Source: Occallatibacter riparius | GTDB lineage: Bacteria > Acidobacteriota > Terriglobia > Terriglobales > Acidobacteriaceae | DNA length: 64,000 bases | NCBI RefSeq assembly: GCF_025264625.1 | Contig: NZ_CP093313.1 | Coordinates: 6,572,001-6,636,000 of the forward strand | Reading direction: 5' to 3' | In this document: positions 8,624 to 18,697 of the stretch, one piece after another | Layout of the letters: each line of letters starts with the position of its first letter | Numbering within the stretch: the first letter of the stretch is position 1 | Notes under the pieces: model-generated | Databases searched by the model: none | Told to the model about the DNA's origin: nothing | Seen by the model: only the letters and a program-made list of their open reading frames with translations | Program-made: the position numbers and the translations under genes

Positions 8624-10318
8624 TCACACCTGAATGATCTTGCGAATCTCACCGTCGGGATCATTCACCATTCGGCACTCGTTGTCCCAGACCATTGTCT
8701 TGTTTGTTTCGGGGTCAGTGGCTTCCCACTTCAGGCCAGGGATGCTGGGGTTTCCGGTTGCGGCGAACGTGGCCCAGGAAGAAGCCATCTTTTTTGCCAA
8801 TGACTGGGCCTCGGGTGTATTGCCGGTTCCCTGCTCGCAGCGTTTCGTGTTGTCGAAGCAGAATTGGAGATCGGCGGTGTGCCACGCGCCTGGCAGGCCA
8901 TCCAGTATGGGCGTCTGCCAAGTGAAGTAGTAAGCGTAAGCCGGCGCGGCATTCAATTCGTGCTTCAACCGAGCCATTTTCACCACGTTGTTGCGCATCG
9001 CCAGACCGTTCAATCCGGGGCTGCCGCTGCACATGTACGACAGCGTTTGTATTTTCTTTTTCGGGTAGGCCTTCTTGAGCCCTGCGACAATGGCGGCGGC
9101 TTTATCTTCGCCGTAAGCCTTGGCAAGGCTGGCGTGCCACTCTTCTTCCGTGGGCCGGGATGACATTCGATTGCCTTCTTCCGTCACAGAGCCGACGATC
9201 AGAGGCACATTCTTCGAGTTCTCCGGGGCAGCGTCAAAGAACGAACGCATGTTGATGATCTTGCCGTCGACGCAGGGCTGCCAGCCCACGCGCGGCTTGC
9301 CGGGAGCGCCTGGCCCCATCATCGGCGGGCCCGGAGGGTTGATTTTTGCCGCGGCCGCGTTGCCTGCGGCGATGAGCTTGCTCCATTCCATCTTCTGAAG
9401 CGACTCGACGTCATTGGGTGCAAGTCCAAGATCTTTCATGACAAGCTTGGCGACTTCGGCTTGCTGTTCCCTGGATGGGATATTGCCACCACCGCCTGAC
9501 AGCGCAGCCGCGCGGTGGAAGAGTCCTGCCGCCGAAGGCATGCCCATGAGCGTTGTCACCTTTGATCCACCACCGGACTGTCCGTAAATCATTACGCGAT
9601 CCGGATCGCCGCCGAAGTTCTCAATGTTCTCGCGGACCCAGCGCAGCGCCGCAACGAGATCGGTCATGCCGACATTGGCGGAGCCTTCATACGCCGAGCC
9701 GCCAATCTCGGAGAGATCGAAGAAGCCGAGGATGTTGAGCCGGTGGTTGACGGAGATCTGCACCACGTCGTGATGGCGCGCCATCTGCGCACCTTCATGC
9801 GAGGGAAGTTCGTAGGAGGATCCGAAGCTGTAACCTCCACCGTGAATGTAAAACATGACGGGCCGCTTGCCGGTCAGGCTGGGCGTCCAGATGTTGAGCT
9901 TGAGCATGTCTTCGCTTTGCCAGCCGTCATCCCAATCCTGAATGAAGGTCTGCTCAGCACTCGTCCATGTGTGCAGGTTTTGGGGGCAGTTCGCGCCGTA
10001 GACAAGGGCGGGATACTCGTCTGTCCAGGGGGTTGGCGGCTTCGCCGGCAGCCAGCGGTTGGCGCCGGCTGTCGTCTGCCCGTAAGGAACACCCTTGAAG
10101 GTGAAGACGCCGCCGTCGAGGAAACCGCGCACCCTGCCGTATTGCGTCTTGGCTACGGCGGAACCCGGTGTGGAGACATTGCCGGGTTCCTGGTGTGCCG
10201 CAGTCTTGATGCTGTCGGAAGCGAGCGCAGGTTCACCCGCAACCATGGTGATTCCGGCCGTGGCCGAGAGAAGCAGCGCTTCACGGCGAGTAAGAACACG
10301 TTTCGATGTTTCAGACAT
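8624..10318 (-). CDS. Type-B carboxylesterase, probably Tat-exported
   Basis: A carboxylesterase-family (PF00135) protein of 564 residues. The oxyanion-hole HGGG is at about 159-162 and the nucleophile Ser248 is in GQSGGG. The N-terminus (KRVLTRREALLLSATAG) resembles a Tat signal. The start at 10318 has GGAG 9 bases upstream. An upstream in-frame ATG at 10363 overlaps the GH3 stop codon (TAATG) but has a poorly spaced Shine-Dalgarno, so I prefer 10318. It is the last gene of the hemicellulase run and probably hydrolyses ester groups on plant polysaccharides or their fragments. Family members act on many esters, so the substrate is open. Confidence 0.88.
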   Translation of the reverse strand: MSETSKRVLTRREALLLSATAGITMVAGEPALASDSIKTAAHQEPGNVSTPGSAVAKTQYGRVRGFLDGGVFTFKGVPYGQTTAGANRWLPAKPPTPWTDEYPALVYGANCPQNLHTWTSAEQTFIQDWDDGWQSEDMLKLNIWTPSLTGKRPVMFYIHGGGYSFGSSYELPSHEGAQMARHHDVVQISVNHRLNILGFFDLSEIGGSAYEGSANVGMTDLVAALRWVRENIENFGGDPDRVMIYGQSGGGSKVTTLMGMPSAAGLFHRAAALSGGGGNIPSREQQAEVAKLVMKDLGLAPNDVESLQKMEWSKLIAAGNAAAAKINPPGPPMMGPGAPGKPRVGWQPCVDGKIINMRSFFDAAPENSKNVPLIVGSVTEEGNRMSSRPTEEEWHASLAKAYGEDKAAAIVAGLKKAYPKKKIQTLSYMCSGSPGLNGLAMRNNVVKMARLKHELNAAPAYAYYFTWQTPILDGLPGAWHTADLQFCFDNTKRCEQGTGNTPEAQSLAKKMASSWATFAATGNPSIPGLKWEATDPETNKTMVWDNECRMVNDPDGEIRKIIQV

Positions 10319-10362
10319 GAATGGCTGCTCCTTTGGTTGCGAGATGCGGTTCGCGTTCGTCA

Positions 10363-13038
10363 TTACTCCGGCAAGGCGTACTGGCCGTCGACATGAAAAT
10401 GGCCAGTCGCGACGGGTGCTACAGTGTCGGGCTGGCCGCCACCGATGCTGACGGTGTAATCGCCTTGCGCGATGATCGGATTGCCATCTTCAGTGACCAT
10501 TCCCAGATCGCGCGGATTCAACTCGAAGTGGACTTTCTGGCTTGCGCCGGGATCGAGATGGATGCGCTGGAAGCCACGAAGAGCGACACGCGCAGCGCCT
10601 TTGACATCAGGGAATTTTAGATAGAGCTGCACTACCTCGTCTCCAGCGAGCTGCCCGCCGTTTTTCACGGTTACATCAGCCGCGACGGGTTGTCCGGCAG
10701 CAACGGACTGAGCGGACACGCTGAGGTCGGTGTAAGCGAACTTCGTGTAGCTGAGCCCGTAGCCAAACGGATAGAGAGGCTTGCCGGTGAAGTAGCGGTA
10801 AGTCCGATTTGCCATTCCGTAGTCTTCGAAGTGGGGCAACTGGTCGACGCCAGTGTAGAAGGTTACGGGAAGACGTCCGGCTGGATTGTTCTTGCCACTG
10901 AGGGTTTGCGCTACAGCGGCTCCACCCTCTTCACCGGGGTACCACGCTTCCAGGACCGCGTTGGCATGTTGGTTGATCCAATTGACAGCCAGAGCGCTGC
11001 CGTTCATGAGAACGACCGCGAGCGGCTTGCCTGTCGCGGCCACTGCTTCGACCAGGTCTTCTTCGGGCTGAGGCAGGTCGATGCTGGTGCGGTCTCCGCC
11101 GAGGAAGCCCGGCTCGCTCACCGGCATCTCTTCGCCCTCAAGCTGGCTGGTGATACCTACGACCGCAATCACAACGTCAGCATTCTTCGCGGCGGCGACT
11201 GCTTCAGGCGAAGGAGCGTTGTTCGCCTTGTTCCAGATCAGTTCGGCATGAGCCTTGCCATCCCTGGTTCCGTAGGAGACTTCAATGGCGACTTTGCGGC
11301 CCTTCTCGAGGTGGACGCGGCCTACGCCCGACGTTGCTTCGTTTCCGCCGCCAAAGGCCATCGCCACCTGCTTCGTGTCCACTGTGATTCGACCGAACCC
11401 CTGGCAGCGAATGCCAATGAGAAAGTCGCCGGATTCATTAGGCGTAAGGAATCCTGACCATTGCACACCGAAGATCTTCTTGCCGGCCACCTCTGACGGA
11501 AGATTTGTCCCGGTCAGTTTCACATTGGACTCGGTACGCGTGGCGATGGACTTGCTCGGTGGGCCTCCGGGTCCGCGCCGCATGCCTTCGTTATATTCGG
11601 CCTTGAGACCAGGCTTGCCGTCAGGCGTGGTCAGAAGACCATCGGGCACGGGAGTTCCGTCGGTGCGAAGGAACTGTGTACCGGGAACGTAGGTAATACT
11701 GGCGTTCGGGAACTCGGCTTTGAGGCCTTCCATGACGGAAACGATATGCGTGGGCTGGCCCGCGTAGTTGCCGATCAGCGGCCTCGTCTGGTCGGCAAGC
11801 GGTCCGACGACAGCGATCTTCTTGATTCCGGGCTTGAGCGGAAGCAGGCCGTCGTTCTTCAACAGCACCATCGATTCATTCGCCAGCTTGAGCGCATGTG
11901 CGCGGTGTTCGGCACTGTCGAGTTCCTTCTCGTCGATCTTGGTGTAGGGAACCATGTCAGGAGGATCGAACATGCCGAGTTTGATTCGCGCGGTGAAGAG
12001 ACGGATGAGCGCAGTGTCCAGCGTGCTCTCCGGCAAGTAGCCCTGCTGCACGGCGTCGACGTAAGCTTTCTCGACCGGATCGCCGAATCGCGAGGTGAAG
12101 GTGACACACTCGTTGTCCATGCCGCGGATGACTGAGATAGCCGCGCCTTGCGCCTGGGTGGGGCGGTAACGATGGTTCGCGGCGACGTCGCGCACGGCAT
12201 CGCAGTCGGAGACGACATAGCCCTGGAAGCCCCACTTGCCGCGCAGCTGGTCCTGAAGCAGGTACTGATTCGCGCAGGCGGGCTCGCCATTGATGGCGTT
12301 GTAAGCGCACATGACGGATCCCGCCTTGCCCTCGACAATCGCGGCGCGGAATGCAGGCTCGTATGTGTCGACCTGGTCGTGCTTGCTTACATCGACGTCG
12401 GCGAAATGGCGCGTCGGTTCCGGTCCACTGTGCACGGCGTAGTGCTTCGGCGTCGCAATGCCGAGATAGTATTTCGGATTGTCACCTTGCAGGCCAGTCA
12501 CATAAGCAACACCCATGCGGCCCGTGAGGAATGGGTCCTCCCCATAGGTTTCCTGGCCGCGGCCCCACCGCGGATCGCGGAAGATGTTGAGATTGGGCGA
12601 CCAGAAATCGAGTCCACCCATGATGCCCGTATGTCCTTCGCGCAGGTTCTGCACGTGCTTGATGCGGCCTTCGATGCCGATCTGCGCAGCCATGGTGTGA
12701 ATGCCCGGCGCGTCAAATGTAGCGGCCAGGCCCACGGGCTCCGGATACTCGGTCACACCTTCATTGATAACGCCGTGCAGGGCCTCGCTCCACCACTGAT
12801 ACGCGGGCACCTTGAGCCGCTCAATCGCAGCGGAGTTGTTCTGCATCTGCGTGGCTTTCTCCGCCAAGGTCATGCGACGCACCAGGTCGGTTGCGCGCTG
12901 TTCAGGCGAGAGCTGGGGATTCAGGTAGGGAGGATTCGTTGCGTCCTGAGCAACTGCTTTCTGCGGGGAAGAACCGAGGAGGAGCGCTCCCAGACAGATG
13001 GCGATGCACTCGAGAGTCGGGTTGATGCGGAGTTTCAT
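10363..13038 (-). CDS. GH3 beta-xylosidase/beta-glucosidase with PA14 insert
   Basis: About 890 residues with a Sec signal. The GH3 N-terminal barrel carries the nucleophile Asp in VVSDCDAV (about residue 278 from this start); the SDC form is common in bacterial beta-xylosidases. The C-terminal alpha/beta sandwich is interrupted by a PA14 domain (from about LKAEYNEGMRR to GRKVAIEVSYG), and a fibronectin-III-like domain ends the protein. The start at 13038 has GGAG 6 bases upstream; an ATG 12 bases earlier is possible. The stop overlaps the next gene's alternative start. It probably releases xylose or glucose from debranched oligosaccharides in the periplasm. Confidence 0.93.
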   Translation of the reverse strand: MKLRINPTLECIAICLGALLLGSSPQKAVAQDATNPPYLNPQLSPEQRATDLVRRMTLAEKATQMQNNSAAIERLKVPAYQWWSEALHGVINEGVTEYPEPVGLAATFDAPGIHTMAAQIGIEGRIKHVQNLREGHTGIMGGLDFWSPNLNIFRDPRWGRGQETYGEDPFLTGRMGVAYVTGLQGDNPKYYLGIATPKHYAVHSGPEPTRHFADVDVSKHDQVDTYEPAFRAAIVEGKAGSVMCAYNAINGEPACANQYLLQDQLRGKWGFQGYVVSDCDAVRDVAANHRYRPTQAQGAAISVIRGMDNECVTFTSRFGDPVEKAYVDAVQQGYLPESTLDTALIRLFTARIKLGMFDPPDMVPYTKIDEKELDSAEHRAHALKLANESMVLLKNDGLLPLKPGIKKIAVVGPLADQTRPLIGNYAGQPTHIVSVMEGLKAEFPNASITYVPGTQFLRTDGTPVPDGLLTTPDGKPGLKAEYNEGMRRGPGGPPSKSIATRTESNVKLTGTNLPSEVAGKKIFGVQWSGFLTPNESGDFLIGIRCQGFGRITVDTKQVAMAFGGGNEATSGVGRVHLEKGRKVAIEVSYGTRDGKAHAELIWNKANNAPSPEAVAAAKNADVVIAVVGITSQLEGEEMPVSEPGFLGGDRTSIDLPQPEEDLVEAVAATGKPLAVVLMNGSALAVNWINQHANAVLEAWYPGEEGGAAVAQTLSGKNNPAGRLPVTFYTGVDQLPHFEDYGMANRTYRYFTGKPLYPFGYGLSYTKFAYTDLSVSAQSVAAGQPVAADVTVKNGGQLAGDEVVQLYLKFPDVKGAARVALRGFQRIHLDPGASQKVHFELNPRDLGMVTEDGNPIIAQGDYTVSIGGGQPDTVAPVATGHFHVDGQYALPE

Positions 13039-13071
13039 AGGGTTCTCCATCTTGAAGCTGAGTTCGGGGGC

Positions 13072-15120
13072 TCAATACGGTCTTGCAGCCTCAGTTTTAC
13101 CGGGCCAGTGATCGGTGCGGAACGGAGCGGCCGGAAGGCCAGCACCATTGAAGAGCGTCGCAACTGGATTCGATTGCCAAGCGTATCGCACCTGCGTGGG
13201 ATTGGGCACAGAAGGCGAAGTGACTACGACCGTGTCGCCTTCGATGCGCGCATCAGCCCAGTACCACTTGCGGTCGTCTCCGGCGATGGAAAACTCTCCG
13301 AGATGATCGCCCTTCACGACGAGACCACCATCGGCGTGCGCGAAATGCAGGCGAATGGAGCCGGGCAGGCGCTCTACAGATTCGAGCGTTGGGCCGGAGT
13401 AAACGATGGGCTTCCCGTAGTGCTTCGCGAGCGCACACCGCGCGAGCCGATCGCCGACTGGCTGCTTGTCTTTGGCATGGATGTTGTCGGGGTCGCCCGT
13501 GTCGATGGTGACCGCAAGACATGCATTGGGAACGCTCGCCGCCGCGATCGCCTGCGACTCGCGTGTTTCGGTCCAATCGTCCCCATCCACCGGTACGGAA
13601 CTATGCTTCGTGAATGCGGGCAGGCTGACGATGTAAAACGGGAAATCACCCTGGCAGAACAACGAGCGCCAATCGGCAATCATCGCAGGAAGAATTCTGC
13701 GGTACTGAAAGCCGCGCGGGGAGTTCTGCTCGCCCTGGTACCAGATCGCTCCGGTAATCGACATCGGGGCTATCGGCGCAAGCATCCCCTCATAGAGCAC
13801 GCTTGGCATCACCGGCCAGTTTTCGTACCCCATGGGAAGAGGATGCGGCGGACGAGCATCCACGCTGAGCTTGGCCTTCCACTCACCTGCGAGCGGAATC
13901 GTGGAACCGTCAGCCAGGTTGAGGTGCAGATCGTCAGGCTTCGAAAGGAATCCACCGTCGGGCTTAGTTTTGAGAACGCGGATAGCGATGACATTGCGAC
14001 CCGGCTTGAGAACGCCGGGCCGGATGAAATACATCCGCGGATTTTCCACCCACGCGCTGCCGCCGACTTCGACACCATTCACGTATGCAGTGTCCATGCG
14101 TTCAATGGAGCCCAGGTGAAGCGTAACGCCGCCCCGCGGAAACGGTCCAGGCGCGGCGTTCGCCTCCGCGGCAGGTTTGGGTAGCGGATCAGGGAGAGTG
14201 ATCTCGCGCCGGAACCAGACCAGGGCCGGCGTATCGGGCACGCCGAGTTCGGCAAATCCGCCAGGTACCGGAACCCGCTTCCACGCCGAGTCGTCCAGAT
14301 CCGGGACGGCCCACTTCTCCTTCTGGCCAATGTCGTACTGGTCATACCAGTGCATGACATAGTTCCCGTACTCAGGCGCGTCCGCAGCCTTGAGACGATC
14401 GAGTTCGTCAAGCGGAACGTCGAAATCGTGGAGCGGACGCAGAGCGGCTTCGCTTGCCCAGGCTTCGGCAGGCGTTCCTCCGACCGCATCAACCACCAGG
14501 CCGATAGGAACGTGGATTTCCTGCTGCACCTTGCGTGCGAAGTAATACGCAACAGCCGAGACGCTGCCCGCGGTCTCAGGAGATACCGCGCGCCAGTTGC
14601 CTTCGATTACATCCATGTGGTGATAAGCAGGATGGCCTTCCACGGTGAAGAAGCGAATCTCAGGAAAATTGGCCGCTTTGATTTCATCGTCGGCGTTCTT
14701 CGTAAAGCGGAGCGGCAGGCCCATGTTGGATTGCCCGCCGCAGAGCCATACGTCACCGACCAGCACATTGTGCAATTCAACTGTCTGATGGCCAGTGATG
14801 CTGACCGTGTACGGGCCACCTGCCGCTGGCGGCTGAATCTTCACCTGCCAGCGGCGATCTGCACCGGCCGTGGCTGTCGCGGTCTTATCACCAATCTGCA
14901 CCCGGACTGTATCTCCGGGATCAGACCAGCCCCAGATGGCATCGGGCTTGTCGCGCTGGAGCACCATGTTGTCGCCGAAGATGGGGCTGACGAAGGGTAG
15001 CGCTTTCCCGGCTGTAGATGGTGTCGCCTGCCCCGGAGTTGGCTGTGCAAATGTCCCCGAGGCCGCAACGAGCAGCAGAGCCGCGGCAGCGACCTTCAGG
15101 CTAGTAAATCGTTGAATCAT
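13072..15120 (-). CDS. Sialate O-acetylesterase-like (SASA/DUF303) exported esterase
   Basis: About 682 residues with a Sec signal (residues 1-25, MIQRFTSLKV start). An SGNH-type esterase domain carries Ser131 in CGGQSNM, and the Asp-His part of the triad appears as GDPDNIHAKDK. A beta-sandwich resembling a GH2-type jelly roll is inserted between the two halves (about 240-410). I chose the ATG at 15120 because it begins the signal peptide; an in-frame TTG at 15168 would overlap the upstream gene. Members of this family deacetylate sugars other than sialic acid. Between xylan-active enzymes, acetyl-xylan or acetyl-pectin fragments are the likelier substrate. Confidence 0.87.
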   Translation of the reverse strand: MIQRFTSLKVAAAALLLVAASGTFAQPTPGQATPSTAGKALPFVSPIFGDNMVLQRDKPDAIWGWSDPGDTVRVQIGDKTATATAGADRRWQVKIQPPAAGGPYTVSITGHQTVELHNVLVGDVWLCGGQSNMGLPLRFTKNADDEIKAANFPEIRFFTVEGHPAYHHMDVIEGNWRAVSPETAGSVSAVAYYFARKVQQEIHVPIGLVVDAVGGTPAEAWASEAALRPLHDFDVPLDELDRLKAADAPEYGNYVMHWYDQYDIGQKEKWAVPDLDDSAWKRVPVPGGFAELGVPDTPALVWFRREITLPDPLPKPAAEANAAPGPFPRGGVTLHLGSIERMDTAYVNGVEVGGSAWVENPRMYFIRPGVLKPGRNVIAIRVLKTKPDGGFLSKPDDLHLNLADGSTIPLAGEWKAKLSVDARPPHPLPMGYENWPVMPSVLYEGMLAPIAPMSITGAIWYQGEQNSPRGFQYRRILPAMIADWRSLFCQGDFPFYIVSLPAFTKHSSVPVDGDDWTETRESQAIAAASVPNACLAVTIDTGDPDNIHAKDKQPVGDRLARCALAKHYGKPIVYSGPTLESVERLPGSIRLHFAHADGGLVVKGDHLGEFSIAGDDRKWYWADARIEGDTVVVTSPSVPNPTQVRYAWQSNPVATLFNGAGLPAAPFRTDHWPGKTEAARPY

Positions 15121-15158
15121 GACTGCAGGTCTCTCGATCCGAATGAAGCAATCAGTGT

Positions 15159-16262
15159 TTACTTGCAATCGGCGGTGAAACAGAGATTCTTGCTGAAGAA
15201 CGGGAGAACGTGATTCTGGAAGCGATCAGCCACGGCACTGACGTGCGTGCCGGAGTAGATCTCAAACGTGTTCGCGAGTCCGTAGTTGTCAAACAGAGTA
15301 TGCAGCTTCGTCGCATCGAAGCGCAGTCCATCCTGGTCGCCTACGTCCATCGCAATTGCGCGATAGTGCTTCAGGCTACCGATGTACTGATCCGCAAAAG
15401 TAAGCGGCGAGTTGGCAGTGAATTTCGCCACAATGTCGGGTTGCGGAACGCCATCCTTGGTGGGGAGATCGAAATACAGCGGCGGGTTTTTGGGATCGGG
15501 CGCCCATGCCGCCGCGGTCGCATACTGGGCCGAGGCAAAACCGGGTGACTGCGCGGCAAGATCGGCCGGGGACTTGGCATCCGCGACTTTCTTCTCGCTC
15601 TCTAGGGCGCGTTGCTTCGCTTGATCGGGAGGTCCAAAACCGCCGGCCATGGGCGAAAGGCAGCAGGGGCTCATGATGTAGAGCGCGCCGAAAACATCGG
15701 AGTGTTTCATGCCGATACGCGTTGCTCCGTAACCGCCCATGGAATGACCGACCAGGCCGCGGCTGGTGCGATTGGGAATCGTGCGGTAATGCGCGTCCAT
15801 GTAGGCGACCACGTCATGCGCGATGTAGTTTTCGAAATCGCCTGTCGTAGCAGAGCTTGAGTACATTGAGCCGTTATAGATCGTCTTGGAATCCGGCAGG
15901 ACAACGATCATCTCTTGCGACCCTGTAGCAAAAGCGCCCTCAATCGTCTGCGGGACGTGGATCTCGTGCGTCCACTGCTCGGCGCCGATGGAATAGCCGT
16001 GCAAAGCGTAGACCACCGGGTAGTGGCGCTTCTTGTCTTTCTCATAGCTCGGCGGCAGGAACACGATCACGTCACGATCGACAGCATCGCCTTCGAGATT
16101 GCCTTCAAGCGCTGCGCCGTGAATTTTGATGTGTTCCACTGTGGTTGGCTTCGCGCCGGGCACGACCTCGGGAACATTGGTCTTCACCTGGGCTCCCAAC
16201 TGAGCTGCGGGCGCCGTCGCAAATGCGACTGCGGACGCGAGAATAAATGCTGTTACTTTCAT
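15159..16262 (-). CDS. Exported esterase, esterase-D/feruloyl-esterase fold
   Basis: A 367-residue alpha/beta hydrolase (PF00756 type) with a Sec signal (about 1-24). The nucleophile Ser174 sits in GHSMGG, and a His near the C-terminus (YSGTHVSAV) is the candidate catalytic base. The stop lies 38 bases before the next esterase gene and the start 23 bases after the GH51 gene, so it belongs to the same transcript. In this setting it probably cuts ferulate or acetate esters from arabinoxylan. Enterochelin-type and S-formylglutathione esterases share the fold, but those are usually cytoplasmic. Confidence 0.85.
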   Translation of the reverse strand: MKVTAFILASAVAFATAPAAQLGAQVKTNVPEVVPGAKPTTVEHIKIHGAALEGNLEGDAVDRDVIVFLPPSYEKDKKRHYPVVYALHGYSIGAEQWTHEIHVPQTIEGAFATGSQEMIVVLPDSKTIYNGSMYSSSATTGDFENYIAHDVVAYMDAHYRTIPNRTSRGLVGHSMGGYGATRIGMKHSDVFGALYIMSPCCLSPMAGGFGPPDQAKQRALESEKKVADAKSPADLAAQSPGFASAQYATAAAWAPDPKNPPLYFDLPTKDGVPQPDIVAKFTANSPLTFADQYIGSLKHYRAIAMDVGDQDGLRFDATKLHTLFDNYGLANTFEIYSGTHVSAVADRFQNHVLPFFSKNLCFTADCK

Positions 16263-16285
16263 CTGGGCCTCTTGGACATGGGTAG

Positions 16286-18418
16286 TTACTGCACGGGGTA
16301 CGAATAGATGTTCACGCTGAACGGGCGCACCGTGATTGTTTCCGGAAGCGCACCGAGCGATTGTTCCTCTACCTGAACTTCGGGCTTCTTGTCCACCTGC
16401 ACTGTGGCGTTAATGGAATCTGGCGCCATACGCCACAACTTCCCTGCCCCGGCAACTTTCGCACCATTCACCGATACCTTGATGCTTTGCTCAGAATCAG
16501 ATGGATTCAACACCGCAATGGCGAGGGTCTTGCGGTCTTCGGTCAGCGCAGCGCTCACGTCCAGCGGATAGGTGTCGCTGCCGGGATTGACCGCGGGTTG
16601 ATCACCGCCGGCCGGGAATCTGGGCTTGGGCTGCGGTGAATCTCCGCTGACTTCGACAGGAATTGTACCGAAGTGATCGCGATACATCTTGAACAGCAGG
16701 CCTGTGGGATTGAGCGTGGCCTCGGTGCGGTTCTGGCTCATCATCGCGGTCGCGAAGGTGAACGCTCCCATCTGGAAGATGTCCGAGTGGCGGAACATCT
16801 CGTGGAAGGCCCAGGCATAGGCGGGCACGGTTTTGTACGAGTTCGGTCCCCCGCCAAAGTACGCCCACTCGTCAATCGCAATCGGAACAGGCTTCGCCCT
16901 GAGCGCGGGGATGCGCTTCAGATACTCCTGGTAGTGCTCGTACTTCGCGCGAACCTGCACAGCCGGCGCGCGCTGCCACTCGAGGAACGAAAGCGGCGGA
17001 TCGATCGGCACCTTCTTCTGCAGCTTCATATCCGTGTGCTCGGTGCCGGAAGCGTAATAGTGCTCGCTCACCATGTCGATGTTGTCCAGGCAATTCAACA
17101 GCAGTTGTCCTGTCCAGTCGGCCGCAGAGAGATAGTCGGGAACATACTGCCCATTGATGCGGCGAGCCTGGTCGGCGCCCTCCATCACGTCAGGCATCGC
17201 ACCGCCGGCGATCAGTTTGATCGACGGATCGACCTTGCGCATCTCCTTGGCGAACGTGTTGTGCTTCAGTTCGAATTGCGGAAGCGACATCGCGCCCATC
17301 TGGTAGTCGCCCCAGGGCTCGTTTCCTACACCCCAGAACTTCACGCCGTACGGCGCGGGATGGCCGTTCTGAGCGCGCCATTTACCCATCGGCGTGGTTG
17401 CGGATCCATTGGTGTATTCGACCAGCTCGCGCGCGGACCACGCGTCGCCAAATCCGGCGTTGACGGTAATGTAAGGATCGACGCCAAGCAGACGGCACAG
17501 AGTCAGAAACTCATCCGTGCCCACGTCGTTCGGCTGCACGGCATGCCACACCGCATCGAAGATGGGAGGACGCTTGTCGATATCGCCAACACCATATCGC
17601 CACTCATAGGAGGAGACGAAGTTGCCGCCAGGGAAGCGCAGCACGCCGAACCGCATCTGCTTGAGCGCGGCAATCACCTCCGGGCGGAAGCCTTCGATGT
17701 TGTCGGCAGGCATGAGCGAGACTGCGCCAACGTGAAATTCGCCGGTCCCGGTGCCCGTGATCTCGAGTGTGGCGTCATCGGTGTCCGCAGCGGCAGTAAA
17801 ACGCAATGGGAGCTTCCGATAGCTAGCGCCAAGGGTGCGGATGGTGGTGACTTGGCGATCGGCTGGTCCCTTGCCCCAGATCAGTGTGACTTTGACTACC
17901 GCCCCGGGCGAGCCAGCGAGGACGATACGTCCGGTATATGCCTTGCCTTTTCGCACCGCGATCCCGGACTCGCTCAAACCGTGCGGATCTTTCGCATCGA
18001 CCTTCACCAATGGAGACTGATCTCCTGTGTATGGATCCTTCTTATCCATCGTGACGTTCTCAGCTCCGCCGACTGGCGCCCACCAGCGCGTAGGCGTGCG
18101 TCTGAACCGCGGATTGCCTGCGGCGTTCCCCAGTACCGGCGGAGGCGTGGGCGCGCCCGCCGCAACCGGATAGAAGAACTTGCGATCGACCAGCATCTCC
18201 GACCAGATGCCGTTGTTAACGATGTCGCCACCGTGTTCGAGGAACTGGCCGTAGATGTACTTCGAAATGGGTGCGCCGGTCTTCGAAACGTCGATGTTGG
18301 CAGTGACGGTGCGAGCCTGGGGGAAAGCATTTACTGCTGAGGCGAGAACTGCGAAAACGAAGAGTGCGGAGATTCGCGTAAGCGTTTTCTCGGATTCCCG
18401 GGTTCTGATCAGGTGCAT
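16286..18418 (-). CDS. GH51 alpha-L-arabinofuranosidase, exported
   Basis: About 710 residues from the ATG at 18418 (GGAG 10 bases upstream). A Sec signal ends near ASAVNAFPQA. A carbohydrate-binding-like sandwich (about 100-240) precedes the GH51 barrel, with acid/base Glu367 in GVGNEPWG and nucleophile Glu517 in AIDEWAYF. A C-terminal beta domain ends the protein. Many GH51 enzymes are intracellular, so the signal peptide is a notable feature shared with other soil-bacterial forms. It is the first gene of the five-gene minus-strand hemicellulase run and should strip arabinose from arabinoxylan or arabinan. Confidence 0.93.
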   Translation of the reverse strand: MHLIRTRESEKTLTRISALFVFAVLASAVNAFPQARTVTANIDVSKTGAPISKYIYGQFLEHGGDIVNNGIWSEMLVDRKFFYPVAAGAPTPPPVLGNAAGNPRFRRTPTRWWAPVGGAENVTMDKKDPYTGDQSPLVKVDAKDPHGLSESGIAVRKGKAYTGRIVLAGSPGAVVKVTLIWGKGPADRQVTTIRTLGASYRKLPLRFTAAADTDDATLEITGTGTGEFHVGAVSLMPADNIEGFRPEVIAALKQMRFGVLRFPGGNFVSSYEWRYGVGDIDKRPPIFDAVWHAVQPNDVGTDEFLTLCRLLGVDPYITVNAGFGDAWSARELVEYTNGSATTPMGKWRAQNGHPAPYGVKFWGVGNEPWGDYQMGAMSLPQFELKHNTFAKEMRKVDPSIKLIAGGAMPDVMEGADQARRINGQYVPDYLSAADWTGQLLLNCLDNIDMVSEHYYASGTEHTDMKLQKKVPIDPPLSFLEWQRAPAVQVRAKYEHYQEYLKRIPALRAKPVPIAIDEWAYFGGGPNSYKTVPAYAWAFHEMFRHSDIFQMGAFTFATAMMSQNRTEATLNPTGLLFKMYRDHFGTIPVEVSGDSPQPKPRFPAGGDQPAVNPGSDTYPLDVSAALTEDRKTLAIAVLNPSDSEQSIKVSVNGAKVAGAGKLWRMAPDSINATVQVDKKPEVQVEEQSLGALPETITVRPFSVNIYSYPVQ

Positions 18419-18541
18419 TCTTTTGCTTCTCCAAAGTCTGGTCCAAAAGCAGCGGACATCCCGCGTACTCACCCCGCCCGACCGCCGGCTCATCGCGGAA
18501 ATTAGGCACGCGATTTCTGACGCTGTCCGCCGGAATTCTCG

Positions 18542-18571
18542 ACTATACAGAGAAAGAGCAAAGAAGAACAA
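18542..18571 (-). promoter_or_regulatory. Putative promoter of the GH51-led operon
   Basis: On the minus strand TTGTTC (18571-18566) and TATAGT (18547-18542) are 18 bases apart, inside the AT-rich centre of the divergent region between GH51 and the esterase gene. The 5' leader would be about 115 bases long. Confidence 0.5.
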
Positions 18572-18697
18572 GATAAATAAATCGCTTTATATGGGCAGAG
18601 AGCTGGATTACCATTCACGTTGATCGAAGACTGAATGTCCAATTCGCTTTGCGAGCGCTCTAACTTCGAACCGCTCGGATTGCATGGAGAACCGCAG

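Noticed and set aside
12148..14184. Long open frame (678 codons) on the plus strand opposite the GH3 and SASA genes
   Set aside because: It lies opposite two clearly coding genes with catalytic motifs. High-GC genes often keep antisense frames open, and its product has no recognisable domain.
13072..15120. Sialic-acid metabolism
   Set aside because: The SASA fold occurs widely on other acetylated sugars; no sialic-acid genes are in the window.
16673..18340. Long plus-strand frame opposite the GH51 gene
   Set aside because: It is antisense to a gene with intact catalytic glutamates and shows no family motif.
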